From: Solibacillus sp. FSL H8-0523
Lineage (GTDB): Bacteria; Bacillota; Bacilli; Bacillales_A; Planococcaceae
Assembly: GCF_038051985.1 (NCBI RefSeq)
Contig: NZ_CP150291.1
Span: 3,906,001 to 3,970,000, forward strand
Reading direction: 5' to 3'
Length of the DNA: 64,000 nt
In this document: piece by piece, positions 17,767 to 25,034 of the stretch
How positions within the stretch are numbered: position 1 is the stretch's first letter
Layout of the letters: every line of letters starts with the position of its first letter
Position numbers and translations under genes: made by a program
The notes under the pieces: generated by a model
Databases searched by the model: none
Seen by the model: the letters and a program-made list of their open reading frames with translations, nothing else
Told to the model about the DNA's origin: nothing

Positions 17767-17888
17767 AGCGCTAAAGCGCCCTTTAAGCCCCGACAACGGT
17801 TTACAGGCCCGACTAGAAAGTAAACGTTCTACCACTTTCGACGGTGGGACCGAAAAGCTCGAGGGGCTGGCGCTTTAGCCTGGACGTA
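17767..17888. repeat. 122-bp palindromic intergenic repeat, copy 1
   Basis: Aligns without gaps to 28519-28640 with about 97 of 122 bases identical (counted by eye). The outer arms GCTAAAGCGCC (17770-17780) and GGCGCTTTAGC (17869-17879) pair perfectly. A second stem is AGCCCC/GGGGCT, and an inner stem is GAAAGT/ACTTTC around the loop AAACGTTCTACC. It starts 9 bases after the TSUP stop. Weaker similarity to copy 2 runs about 20-25 bases further on the right. Likely a non-autonomous mobile or structured repeat family. Confidence 0.85.
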
Positions 17889-17949
17889 TAGAAAATTATG
17901 TAAAGTTACCCAGGGTGCGATAATTTATAATTTCCTTAACAAGAACAAA

Positions 17950-17978
17950 AAGCTTGCTAGTTTTGTGCTAGCAAGCTT
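17950..17978. terminator. Terminator after the DUF554 gene
   Basis: AAGCTTGCTAG and CTAGCAAGCTT form a perfect 11-bp stem with a 7-base loop. The minus-strand continuation is T-rich (TTTTTGTTCTT). It ends 4 bases from the DUF554 stop. Confidence 0.85.
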
Positions 17979-17981
17979 CTT

Positions 17982-18659
17982 TTATAGAAAACTAATAATG
18001 AAAAACCACACGACTGGTACAAATAATGCTGGTAACATATTCAGTGTTTTACTATCTTTAATTCCTAAAATCGAAAGGCCTGACGCAAAAATAAGTACAC
18101 CCCCGATAATCGACACTTCTGCCATTAAGCTATCGGTTAAAAATGGCTCTAAATACCCCGCTACTAAGTAAATACCACCTTGCCACAAAAACAGTACAAC
18201 TGCCGCAAACATTATCCCAATCCCATACGTTGCAGCTAGTGCCATTGAGGTGACAAAATCAAGCGTTGCATTTGTTAATAAATACGTATGATTATTATTT
18301 AACGCACTTTCAATCGGCCCTAAAATCGATAACGTGCCAATACAAAATAATAAGATGGCCGTTGAAAGTCCTTTACTTAAATTTGAGTTACCAAAGCGAC
18401 CAACAAGCGTATTAAATTTCCCATCTAAATCAAGTGCTGCACCTATAAAGCTACCAATAGCTAAACTCATAATAAACAGCACTGGGAATGTACTGTTCGG
18501 CATATTTTGCACGACTGCATTCACGCCTAATGCTACCGCAGCAAAGCCCATCGCATTAAATAGCGCTGTTTGATATTCCTCTTTAATTCCCTTTTTTAAC
18601 ACCGTCCCAATGAGCGTTCCTAAAATGATGAGTATGGTGTTGACGATTGTTCCAAACAT
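17982..18659 (-). CDS. DUF554 family membrane protein (YqgA-like)
   Basis: 225 residues from ATG 18659, with GGAG 9 bases upstream. The N-terminus MFGTIVNTILIILGTLIGTV and the later FCIGTLSILGPIESAL are characteristic of DUF554 (PF04474). About 6-7 transmembrane helices rich in Gly and Ala are seen. Family members are suspected transporters, but none is assigned here. It is convergent with the TSUP gene. Confidence 0.88.
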   Translation of the reverse strand: MFGTIVNTILIILGTLIGTVLKKGIKEEYQTALFNAMGFAAVALGVNAVVQNMPNSTFPVLFIMSLAIGSFIGAALDLDGKFNTLVGRFGNSNLSKGLSTAILLFCIGTLSILGPIESALNNNHTYLLTNATLDFVTSMALAATYGIGIMFAAVVLFLWQGGIYLVAGYLEPFLTDSLMAEVSIIGGVLIFASGLSILGIKDSKTLNMLPALFVPVVWFFIISFL

Positions 18660-18686
18660 ACGCACTTTCTCCTTAGATTATGTATG

Positions 18687-18710
18687 AAAAAACTCCGGAA
18701 AATTCCGGAG
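18687..18710 (-). terminator. Terminator after the DinB gene
   Basis: CTCCGG-AAAATT-CCGGAG hairpin, with TTTTTTC following on the minus strand. It lies 10 bases beyond the DinB-family stop and before the DUF554 start. Confidence 0.85.
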
Positions 18711-18719
18711 CTTCATCGA

Positions 18720-19190
18720 TTATTGCATTTCTTTTGTTGGTCCCATTACTGGTGGCACTGTTAAGCCTGATTGGCGTAGTAATACCGTCATTTGCCCAAC
18801 ATGATGTGTTTGGTGAGTAATGACCATACGCAGCAAGGCACCGCGCTTCATCATACCGCCAAATGCCGGTACTTCTTCTACTAATTCCGCCTCTGTTAGT
18901 GTGGCTGCTTCTTTTTTATAAGCTTCTATTACCTTTTCATACATTTCCGTAATTTCTGCCATCGTTTCTGGCTGCTTCATATCCGGTCCTGGTGCTGGGA
19001 TTTGTAAGCCAGCAAATTGACCAAATGCGCCTGCTACACCAACTAAATGCCAGCTTAACCAACCTAATGAATTGTGTCCTTCAACAATTGCCACATCCAT
19101 TTTATCATCTGGAATGGCTTGCATCACTTTTAATGCACCTTTTGACGCCATGGCCCACTCTTGAACGAAATCTTCTGCTACACGATACAT
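18720..19190 (-). CDS. DinB family protein
   Basis: 156 residues from ATG 19190, preceded by AAGGGGGC. DinB/YfiT-type four-helix bundle: a first metal-type histidine lies in LGWLSWHLVGVAG, and the second pair in the MVITHQTHHVGQM helix. Proteins of this fold include metal-dependent thiol S-transferases, and many are of unknown role. No damage-inducible operator was seen upstream. Transcribed alone. Confidence 0.85.
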   Translation of the reverse strand: MYRVAEDFVQEWAMASKGALKVMQAIPDDKMDVAIVEGHNSLGWLSWHLVGVAGAFGQFAGLQIPAPGPDMKQPETMAEITEMYEKVIEAYKKEAATLTEAELVEEVPAFGGMMKRGALLRMVITHQTHHVGQMTVLLRQSGLTVPPVMGPTKEMQ

Positions 19191-19290
19191 AAAATAGCCC
19201 CCTTTATTAATACCTTTATCATACAAAACTCTTGTCCATTACGCTATTTTTTGATAAGCATGAAAGCGCCAAATCGTTTTTTTAAAATTT

Positions 19291-19809
19291 TTATACGTCC
19301 CTATCCACCAAATAATCGAGTAGCAATTGCCACGTAGCTACCTTTTCATCAAATGATTTTATATTCTTTCCTGGAATCGGGCTTGTGGATGGCATTTTTT
19401 CATAAGACCGCTTCTCTAGTACCTCTAATCCTACATGCTTTTTAAAGACGTCAAAGCTTTTGCCACCATTAAATAACACAAGTTGGATTTGTGGATACGT
19501 TTCGAAAAGTGTTTCAAAATCATTCGGCACTTCATTTTTAATCGTGGCGTCTAAACTCCCTTTACGCTCACAGCTTGCGATCGAATCCCATAGTCCAATT
19601 TTTTTCGAGCGTAGTAAAGCAATTCGTTCCTCATAGTTTTCAGGAATGGCTATTTGAAAAAGCTCACCAATTATTGGCCAAAAATGATTTCGTGGATTGC
19701 CGTAGTATTGCTGTTTCTCAAGTGACTGTTTCCCAGGCATCGAGCCAACGATGAATACACGTGTTTGTTCATCAACAATTGGCGGTAAAATATTTTTTAT
19801 TGGCTGCAT
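19291..19809 (-). CDS. DNA-deoxyinosine glycosylase (UDG superfamily family 6)
   Basis: 172 residues. The motifs FIVGSMPGKQSLE, YYGNPRNHFWPIIGELF and the C-terminal MPSTSPIPG are those of the hypoxanthine-DNA glycosylase branch of the uracil-DNA glycosylase superfamily. It would excise deaminated adenine (hypoxanthine) from DNA in base excision repair. The Asn of YGNPRNHFW is the expected catalytic-loop residue. It is a single gene between DinB and the oligopeptide-binding protein. Confidence 0.88.
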   Translation of the reverse strand: MQPIKNILPPIVDEQTRVFIVGSMPGKQSLEKQQYYGNPRNHFWPIIGELFQIAIPENYEERIALLRSKKIGLWDSIASCERKGSLDATIKNEVPNDFETLFETYPQIQLVLFNGGKSFDVFKKHVGLEVLEKRSYEKMPSTSPIPGKNIKSFDEKVATWQLLLDYLVDRDV

Positions 19810-19862
19810 GCATTCACGCTCCTTCTACATACAAGTAGTATAATGAAGTGCTTGCGTCAGCA

Positions 19863-19900
19863 CAAAAAGGAACGTCCCAAAATTTCTTTTGGCACGCCCC
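19863..19900 (-). terminator. Terminator after the oligopeptide-binding protein gene
   Basis: On the minus strand GGGGCGTGCCAAAA pairs with TTTTGGGACGTTCC (two G-U pairs, one mismatch), followed by TTTTTG. Confidence 0.75.
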
Positions 19901-19924
19901 TCTTTGAAAAAGTAGTCCAATTTT

Positions 19925-21550
19925 TTACTGTTTAATCTGAACTTTTTGGATTTGGTAAATACCTGTTGCATCTACTGAGAAGCCTGTTACATTTTTCGCA
20001 TAACCTGTTAGATACGCTTGGTGATGGATAAATGCAGCGGGTGCTTCTGCATTAACGATGTCTTGTGCTTGTTTGTAAATATCTGCACGTACCGTTTCAT
20101 CTGTTTCTATACGACCTGCTTCTAATAGCTTATCTAGCTCTGCATTACTGTAACGTGTACGGTTGTTGTTCCCTATATCAGATGAATGGAATAACGGATA
20201 AAGTGCGCCGTCTGCATCTCCTGTTGAAGGAGCCCAGCCAAGCATGAACATGTCATGATCGCCTTTAGATGTTTTTTCTAAATACGCGCCCCACTCCATT
20301 ACTTCAATCGTTACTTCAACATTTACTTGTTTTAATGCTTCTTGCATAATTACCGCAATTTGTTGACGTTGCGGGTTATCATTTGTCCAAATCGTTGTTT
20401 TGAAGCCATCTTTAAAGCCTGCTTCTTCTAATAGCTTTTTCGCTTCATCTACGTTTGTCGTTTGCTTTGTAATGTCTTCTGAATAACCCCAAACCATTGG
20501 AGATAATGGGCCAAATGCTTCTACACCAAAGCCATCATACACACCATTTAAAATTGCTGAACGGTCGACAACTTTCGAAATGGCTTGACGAACTTTTGCG
20601 TTATCAAATGGCGCTTTTTCTGTGTTAAAGCCTAAATAGGAAATCGATACAGACGGTTGCTTTAATACAGAAGCAAAACCTTCTACTAGTGGTACTTCAG
20701 TTGGTTGAACTGGATCGATAATATGCGCATAGCCAGCTTCTAAATCAGCTGCACGTGTTGCACTTTCTGGTACCGTTTTAAATACTGCTGCATCGTAAGC
20801 AACTTGCTCACCCCAGTATTCGGTATTTTTCACTAAACGGATTTCTTGACCTGGTGACCACTTTTCTAACTTTAAGAAACCTGTACCAATTGGACTTTCG
20901 TTACCATAAGCACGAGCGTCACCACCCGATTCCATGCGTTTGTAATCTTCTTCAATCACAGCTGGACTCATAATATTACCGCCCGGATGTGTTAAAGCAA
21001 ACAATAATGGTCCATATGGTTTTTCTGTTTTAATTTGTACCGTATACGCATCTACCACGATCACTTCTGTAATCGGTTCGAAGTTAGTTAGACGTGGTGA
21101 GGCAATTTCTGGATCACGTAAACGATCTAAGTTAATTTTTACAGCTTCCGCATTAAAGTCTGTGCCGTCATGGAATTTTACACCTTGACGTAATTTTAAC
21201 TGTAATGTTAAATCATCAACGTATTCCCAAGACTCTGCTAGTAACGGCTCGATATCACCTGTTTCAAAGTTACGTACAACTAACGTTTCGAAAATATTAC
21301 GTTGTACGTTTGAAGATGGCACGTCATTTGAACCGTGTGGGTCTAACTCAACTGCCTCTGATAATACTTCAATGACTAGCTCGCCACCTTGTGCGTTGTC
21401 TGTCTCTGTGTTCGTATTTGTATCTGTTGCAGTCTCTGTTTCCGTACCAGAATCTGTTGTCTTATCTGTGCTTTCATCATCGTTACCACATGCAGCTAAC
21501 ACTAAAACTAGAGCAAATGTTAATAAAATCAAAATTCGATTAAACTTCAT
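19925..21550 (-). CDS. ABC transporter substrate-binding lipoprotein, family 5 (DppA/OppA type)
   Basis: 541 residues from ATG 21550, which has AGGAGG 7 bases upstream. A signal peptide ends in the lipobox LVLAAC, followed by a Thr/Asp/Glu-rich linker. The family-5 pattern is clear: GDIEPLLAESWEY, LTLQLKLRQGVKFHDGTDF and VRQAISKVVDRSAI. It would bind peptides or a similar solute outside the membrane. No permease or ATPase gene is adjacent, so its transporter partner must be elsewhere. Alternatives are glutathione, nickel-type or other solutes. Confidence 0.92.
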   Translation of the reverse strand: MKFNRILILLTFALVLVLAACGNDDESTDKTTDSGTETETATDTNTNTETDNAQGGELVIEVLSEAVELDPHGSNDVPSSNVQRNIFETLVVRNFETGDIEPLLAESWEYVDDLTLQLKLRQGVKFHDGTDFNAEAVKINLDRLRDPEIASPRLTNFEPITEVIVVDAYTVQIKTEKPYGPLLFALTHPGGNIMSPAVIEEDYKRMESGGDARAYGNESPIGTGFLKLEKWSPGQEIRLVKNTEYWGEQVAYDAAVFKTVPESATRAADLEAGYAHIIDPVQPTEVPLVEGFASVLKQPSVSISYLGFNTEKAPFDNAKVRQAISKVVDRSAILNGVYDGFGVEAFGPLSPMVWGYSEDITKQTTNVDEAKKLLEEAGFKDGFKTTIWTNDNPQRQQIAVIMQEALKQVNVEVTIEVMEWGAYLEKTSKGDHDMFMLGWAPSTGDADGALYPLFHSSDIGNNNRTRYSNAELDKLLEAGRIETDETVRADIYKQAQDIVNAEAPAAFIHHQAYLTGYAKNVTGFSVDATGIYQIQKVQIKQ

Positions 21551-21583
21551 ATCCATTCCTCCTAACATTTCATAGCTAAACTG

Positions 21584-21601
21584 AATTTTCAGTTTTTTAT
21601 A
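21584..21601. promoter_or_regulatory. Inverted repeat upstream of the oligopeptide-binding gene
   Basis: AACTGAA-TT-TTCAGTT is a perfect 7-2-7 inverted repeat about 35-50 bases upstream of the start. It could be an operator. It partly resembles a CodY box but has too many mismatches to be named one. Confidence 0.3.
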
Positions 21602-21717
21602 TCGTAACGTTACCGCATTTAAATTGCAATACTATTTTCAGATAATTTGTATTTGTTTACTAGGTTTATTTAATACTATCTAGTAAGTTATTGCATTATA
21701 TATTTCCTATACCCAAA

Positions 21718-21748
21718 AAAAGAATCACATTATACATGTGATTCTTTT
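21718..21748 (-). terminator. Terminator overlapping the end of the amidohydrolase gene
   Basis: AAAAGAATCACAT pairs with ATGTGATTCTTTT around a 5-base loop. The stop codon of the amidohydrolase lies inside the hairpin. T-rich on the minus strand. Confidence 0.85.
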
Positions 21749-23331
21749 GCAAATTGTTTTTCGTATACAATTCTTCCTGCTACAACGGTTTTAAGCGCGG
21801 TCGTTTGCAAAATTTCTTCTGCCGTACATGTTAATAAGTCCCGATTTAAAATTGTAAAATCTGCATCATAACCAGCTTTAATAAGCCCGCGCTCTGATTC
21901 CTTACAAATAGCCTGTGCACTTCCAAATGTATACATCTTGACGGCTTCAAAACGCGTCAGCTTTTGTGCTGGCGTATAACCTTCATGCGTAGCGCTCGGC
22001 TTTTTACGTTCGACCGCTGCATAAATCGTTTCAAACGGGCTGATTCCTTCAATCGGCGCATCTGTACCAGCAGCGCAAATGAAGCCCTCATCTAAAAACG
22101 TTTTCCATGCATACAGATGCCCTGTACGCTCATGCCCTAACTTATCTAATACCCACGGAAAATCAGAGGATACAAACGCTGGCTGTAAATCTAAAATGAC
22201 CGGTAGCTTTTTCATACGCGCTAATTGTTGCTCTGATACATAGCAGCAATGAATTAACCGATCGCGCTTGCCTTGTGGTACTGGGTACTTTTCTAAATAG
22301 GTAAGCACTTGTTCAACACCCGCATCCCCAATTAAATGAATCGCAACCGCTTCATTATATGTGCGCGCTAACTTTACAAGCGCTTCTACCTGCTCATTTG
22401 TATGGATAAGCATCCCTTTATTTTCTGGCTCATTGGCATACGGTTCGAGTAACGCTGCCGTTGAACCACCAAATGAACCATCTGCATAAAACTTCATGGC
22501 TCCTGGCTCAATAAACGGTGTGTCAAATAGAACATTGTCTTCTATCATCTGCTCAAATACCGAATGATGGCGCAGTAAATTCACACGGAAATGCTTACGC
22601 TGTCCCACTGTGCGGTGGTATGCCGTTAACGGATTTGTGTACGTACCGAAATAGCCCATTTCCTCTGTATGGCCACCCGTTAATCCGTAACGGTGCATAT
22701 CTTCAATGGCAAGCTCTAGGGAATGTACGAGACTCTCTATATACGCCTCGCCTTGCTGTTGAAATGTTTCTGATATCACCTGCATCGCTTGTTCGTATAA
22801 GAGCCCATTTAAATGTCCGTTACTATCACGGCCGAACTTACCGCCCGCAACATCTTTAGTGGCTTCTGACACACCAGCTCGGTCAAATGCAGCTGAATTA
22901 CAAAGGGCAACGTGGTGACAAATACGATTTAAATATACTGGGTTCGTCGTGATTGTATCTAGCTGTTCTTTCGTTGGGACGCTCCCGTCGAAAAATTGAT
23001 TTTCATTCCAGCCATCACCGATTAGCCATTGTCCGTTCTCTAGCTTACTTGTAGCCTCCTGAACGCGCTGTAAAAGCTCCTGGCCACTCGTTACAGCCGT
23101 TAAATCCAAACGTTTTAGTTTTTCCCCGTGACCAATCATATGCAAATGACTATCGACAAAACCCGGGTACATGACTGCCCCCTGTAAATCGAGTATTTCA
23201 TCTGCTAATGGCTGCAAATCTTCGAGCGTTCCTGTCGCAAGTATCTTCTCGTCTTCTACAAGTACAGCCTGAACGATTTCTCCTTCTTGTTCCATCGTAT
23301 AAATCATGCCATTTGTCCACAGTTGCTTCAT
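21730..23331 (-). CDS. Metal-dependent amidohydrolase, YtcJ-like (Amidohydrolase_3)
   Basis: 533 residues from ATG 23331, preceded by GGGGG at 8 bases. Amidohydrolase-3 hallmarks are PGFVDSHLHMIGHG (HxH metal site) near the N-terminus, GGHTEEMGYFG, AVAIHLIGDAG and the C-terminal AAGTDAPIEGISPFETIYAAV with the conserved Asp. The closest described type is YtcJ. The substrate is unknown. It starts 16 bases after the stop of a small lipoprotein gene, so the two are likely one operon. Confidence 0.9.
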   Translation of the reverse strand: MKQLWTNGMIYTMEQEGEIVQAVLVEDEKILATGTLEDLQPLADEILDLQGAVMYPGFVDSHLHMIGHGEKLKRLDLTAVTSGQELLQRVQEATSKLENGQWLIGDGWNENQFFDGSVPTKEQLDTITTNPVYLNRICHHVALCNSAAFDRAGVSEATKDVAGGKFGRDSNGHLNGLLYEQAMQVISETFQQQGEAYIESLVHSLELAIEDMHRYGLTGGHTEEMGYFGTYTNPLTAYHRTVGQRKHFRVNLLRHHSVFEQMIEDNVLFDTPFIEPGAMKFYADGSFGGSTAALLEPYANEPENKGMLIHTNEQVEALVKLARTYNEAVAIHLIGDAGVEQVLTYLEKYPVPQGKRDRLIHCCYVSEQQLARMKKLPVILDLQPAFVSSDFPWVLDKLGHERTGHLYAWKTFLDEGFICAAGTDAPIEGISPFETIYAAVERKKPSATHEGYTPAQKLTRFEAVKMYTFGSAQAICKESERGLIKAGYDADFTILNRDLLTCTAEEILQTTALKTVVAGRIVYEKQFAKESHV

Positions 23332-23347
23332 TGTAGTGTCCCCCATT

Positions 23348-23818
23348 CTACATATCAAAGTCTTGTCGTTTGTACGGCTCCCCGATGTTCATATGATCTA
23401 AAATTGATTCATATGAGCCTTTATGAATAAACGTAATTTCCTTTAACTCCGGAAAATTTTCAAAATATGATTTTGTTAGTGTTTCCACAAACATGGCTGC
23501 CCCTGCTGAGCCTTGAATCGTATACACATCATCGCCTAAATTTAAAATCAGACTCTGATTCTCCTGTTCAAATGTATAATCTAGTAGTACAACTTCATGC
23601 TCATTAACATTTTTAAAAATAAACGGCACTAAATTGGCGTCATTGCCGGTAAATTCGATTTCATAAGGCATGGTATATTCCGCATTACCATCTGCTTTAT
23701 AAAGTAAAATTGTTTCTGATTGTTGTAAGTTTCCTTGCACTGTATCCGGTGTATTTTCCTTGGTCCCACAAGCTGCTAGCATAGCGCTCATTACGAGTAC
23801 AAATAATAGCTTTTTCAT
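23348..23818 (-). CDS. Hypothetical lipoprotein
   Basis: 156 residues. MKKLLFVLVMSAMLAAC is a clean lipoprotein signal with the +1 Cys at position 17. The mature part is acidic and shows no domain I recognise. It ends EPYKRQDFDM. It lies directly upstream of the YtcJ-like gene, in the same unit, but nothing else indicates its role. Confidence 0.75.
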   Translation of the reverse strand: MKKLLFVLVMSAMLAACGTKENTPDTVQGNLQQSETILLYKADGNAEYTMPYEIEFTGNDANLVPFIFKNVNEHEVVLLDYTFEQENQSLILNLGDDVYTIQGSAGAAMFVETLTKSYFENFPELKEITFIHKGSYESILDHMNIGEPYKRQDFDM

Positions 23819-23882
23819 GCCTTCAACTCCCTATGATTATTTTAACCATTACGATAGCTAATATAGTCGTAATTTTCAAATT

Positions 23883-23916
23883 AAAACCCCCTTCCTACTA
23901 AATGAGCAAAGGGGGC
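23883..23916 (-). terminator. Terminator after the kinase-like gene
   Basis: CCCCCTT and AAGGGGG arms (23887-23893, 23909-23915). The minus strand continues GGGGGTTTTAATTTG. It is 7 bases from the stop. Confidence 0.85.
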
Positions 23917-23922
23917 AATTGA

Positions 23923-24492
23923 TTATTTAATATAGCTTCGAATTTCTTGAATAATGTCTTCTAATTCACGGTCTGTCGTTTGAATGCGAATGAATTCACT
24001 TTCTAGTGCATTAAACTCTTCCACAAAACGTTGACGTAATGCTTCATCATTTAATTGATCATCTAAGAAACCACGACCGCGCGCGTCTAAACGCATTTGG
24101 CGCTCGCCTTCTTCTACCTCCAAATAGAAAATATAGTCGGGCTTACGTATCGAATAAAGTTCAGTTTCATATTCATATTTCGCATCAACACCTTTTGCGC
24201 GGTGTGATACGACTGTATCGATGAAGTGACGAATGCAGTAAATGTTGCCATCATGCTCCGCCATTTTTTCATTAATAACTGTTGTTAACTGCACATTTGA
24301 CGCTAAGTAGTATAAATAGTGTGCTGTTGGTGATTGATGGAATAACTTTTCATCGATATCATGACGATTTGATGAAAACGGATAAGGTGGTGATTTTAAT
24401 AAGGATGAACCTAGATCCTCAAAATGTAACTGATCGCCGACTGTGCTTGTGCCACAGCCATCTAAACCTGTAATAACAACTAACTTCCCCAT
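23923..24492 (-). CDS. Thymidylate-kinase-like P-loop protein with altered Walker A
   Basis: 189 residues from ATG 24492, with AAGGAG 9 bases upstream. The fold resembles thymidylate kinase: P-loop ITGLDGCGTSTV, a DR-type segment (CIRHFIDTVVSHRAKG), KPDYIFYLEVEEGER and a lid-like RGRGFLDD. The Walker A lysine (GxxxxGK) is Thr15 here, an ACA codon in place of AAA/AAG, so classical phosphoryl transfer is doubtful. A separate housekeeping tmk is expected elsewhere. It is divergent from the bmrCD-like operon. Confidence 0.75.
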   Translation of the reverse strand: MGKLVVITGLDGCGTSTVGDQLHFEDLGSSLLKSPPYPFSSNRHDIDEKLFHQSPTAHYLYYLASNVQLTTVINEKMAEHDGNIYCIRHFIDTVVSHRAKGVDAKYEYETELYSIRKPDYIFYLEVEEGERQMRLDARGRGFLDDQLNDEALRQRFVEEFNALESEFIRIQTTDRELEDIIQEIRSYIK

Positions 24493-24633
24493 AACAGTCA
24501 TCTCCTTTTATTCATCAAAAATGTACCATATTTAGTGAATTAGGTAAACGAATCTTGGAAGACTGTTAGTTTTTTGTCACAACATTTTTCCTAGCTAACT
24601 TAATGATAGAAAATAAAATGTTTTCTAAATATA

Positions 24634-24662
24634 TTGACAACATTTATTCACTAATCTAATAT
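24634..24662 (+). promoter_or_regulatory. Sigma-A promoter of the bmrCD-like leader
   Basis: TTGACA (24634-24639), 17-base spacer, TAATAT (24657-24662). The predicted start near 24669 gives a leader of about 365 bases before the first ABC gene. Confidence 0.85.
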
Positions 24663-24707
24663 TAAGGAACACTAAATATTCTAAAACAGGAAAAGGAGGC
24701 TATGACC

Positions 24708-24803
24708 ATGATGATCCCGATTGTAAAATTACACACAAACCATACAACATCATATGAGCCTACCCTTACCCTTTGTTTTAATTGTGCATGCGTACGTAAA
24801 TAA
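24708..24803 (+). CDS. Leader peptide 1 upstream of bmrCD-like genes
   Basis: 31 codons from ATG 24708, which has AGGAGG exactly 8 bases upstream (another ATG at 24702 is too close to the SD). The peptide starts MMIPIVKLHTNHTT and ends LCFNCACVRK, with three Cys near its C-terminus. The stop codon is 2 bases before a strong intrinsic terminator, so translating or stalled ribosomes will affect folding there. The arrangement matches the known bmrB leader of B. subtilis, which controls bmrCD by ribosome-mediated attenuation. No sequence similarity to BmrB is claimed. Confidence 0.75.
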   Translation: MMIPIVKLHTNHTTSYEPTLTLCFNCACVRK

Positions 24804-24837
24804 AAGGCACAGGTATGGACGTACCTGTGCCCTTTTT
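24804..24837 (+). terminator. Attenuator-type terminator 1 in the bmrCD leader
   Basis: GGCACAGGTA (24806-24815) pairs with TACCTGTGCC (24822-24831), followed by CTTTTT. It begins right after the stop of leader ORF 1. A competing GTACGT (24792-24797) with ACGTAC (24819-24824) pairing is possible but only 6 bp. Confidence 0.85.
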
Positions 24838-24843
24838 CGTTTT

Positions 24844-24878
24844 GACACCTTTTCGAAAAATCGGATAGGTGTCTTTTT
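24844..24878 (+). terminator. Second terminator in the bmrCD leader
   Basis: GACACCT (24844-24850) pairs with AGGTGTC (24867-24873), followed by TTTTT. Its loop holds CGAAAAA (24854-24860), complementary to TTTTTCG at the tail of terminator 1 (24833-24839), so the two structures could exclude each other. Confidence 0.75.
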
Positions 24879-24937
24879 GTTTATTTAAACAAAAAACGAT
24901 GCCCATTTAGTGTAAAAAAACTTAAGGAGGGCTTTGT

Positions 24938-24994
24938 ATGACGACTTTCATGCAGCGAAAACTATTAAGACAGGATCTCTATGATGATGGGTAG
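24938..24994 (+). CDS. Leader peptide 2 upstream of bmrC-like gene
   Basis: 18 codons, MTTFMQRKLLRQDLYDDG, with AAGGAGG 7 bases before ATG 24938. This is a stronger SD than that of the following ABC gene. The stop lies inside the 12-base perfect palindrome GGGTAGCTACCC (24989-25000). The reading frame closes 40 bases before the bmrC-like start. The strong SD and placement suggest a second regulatory mini-ORF. Real expression is unproven. Confidence 0.6.
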   Translation: MTTFMQRKLLRQDLYDDG

Positions 24995-25034
24995 CTACCC
25001 TAGCGAAACAACAAAGAAAGAAGGTACACAGTAA

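Noticed and set aside
21584-21601. CodY box upstream of the oligopeptide-binding gene
   Set aside because: Only part of the consensus AATTTTCWGAAAATT is matched. Kept only as an unnamed inverted repeat.
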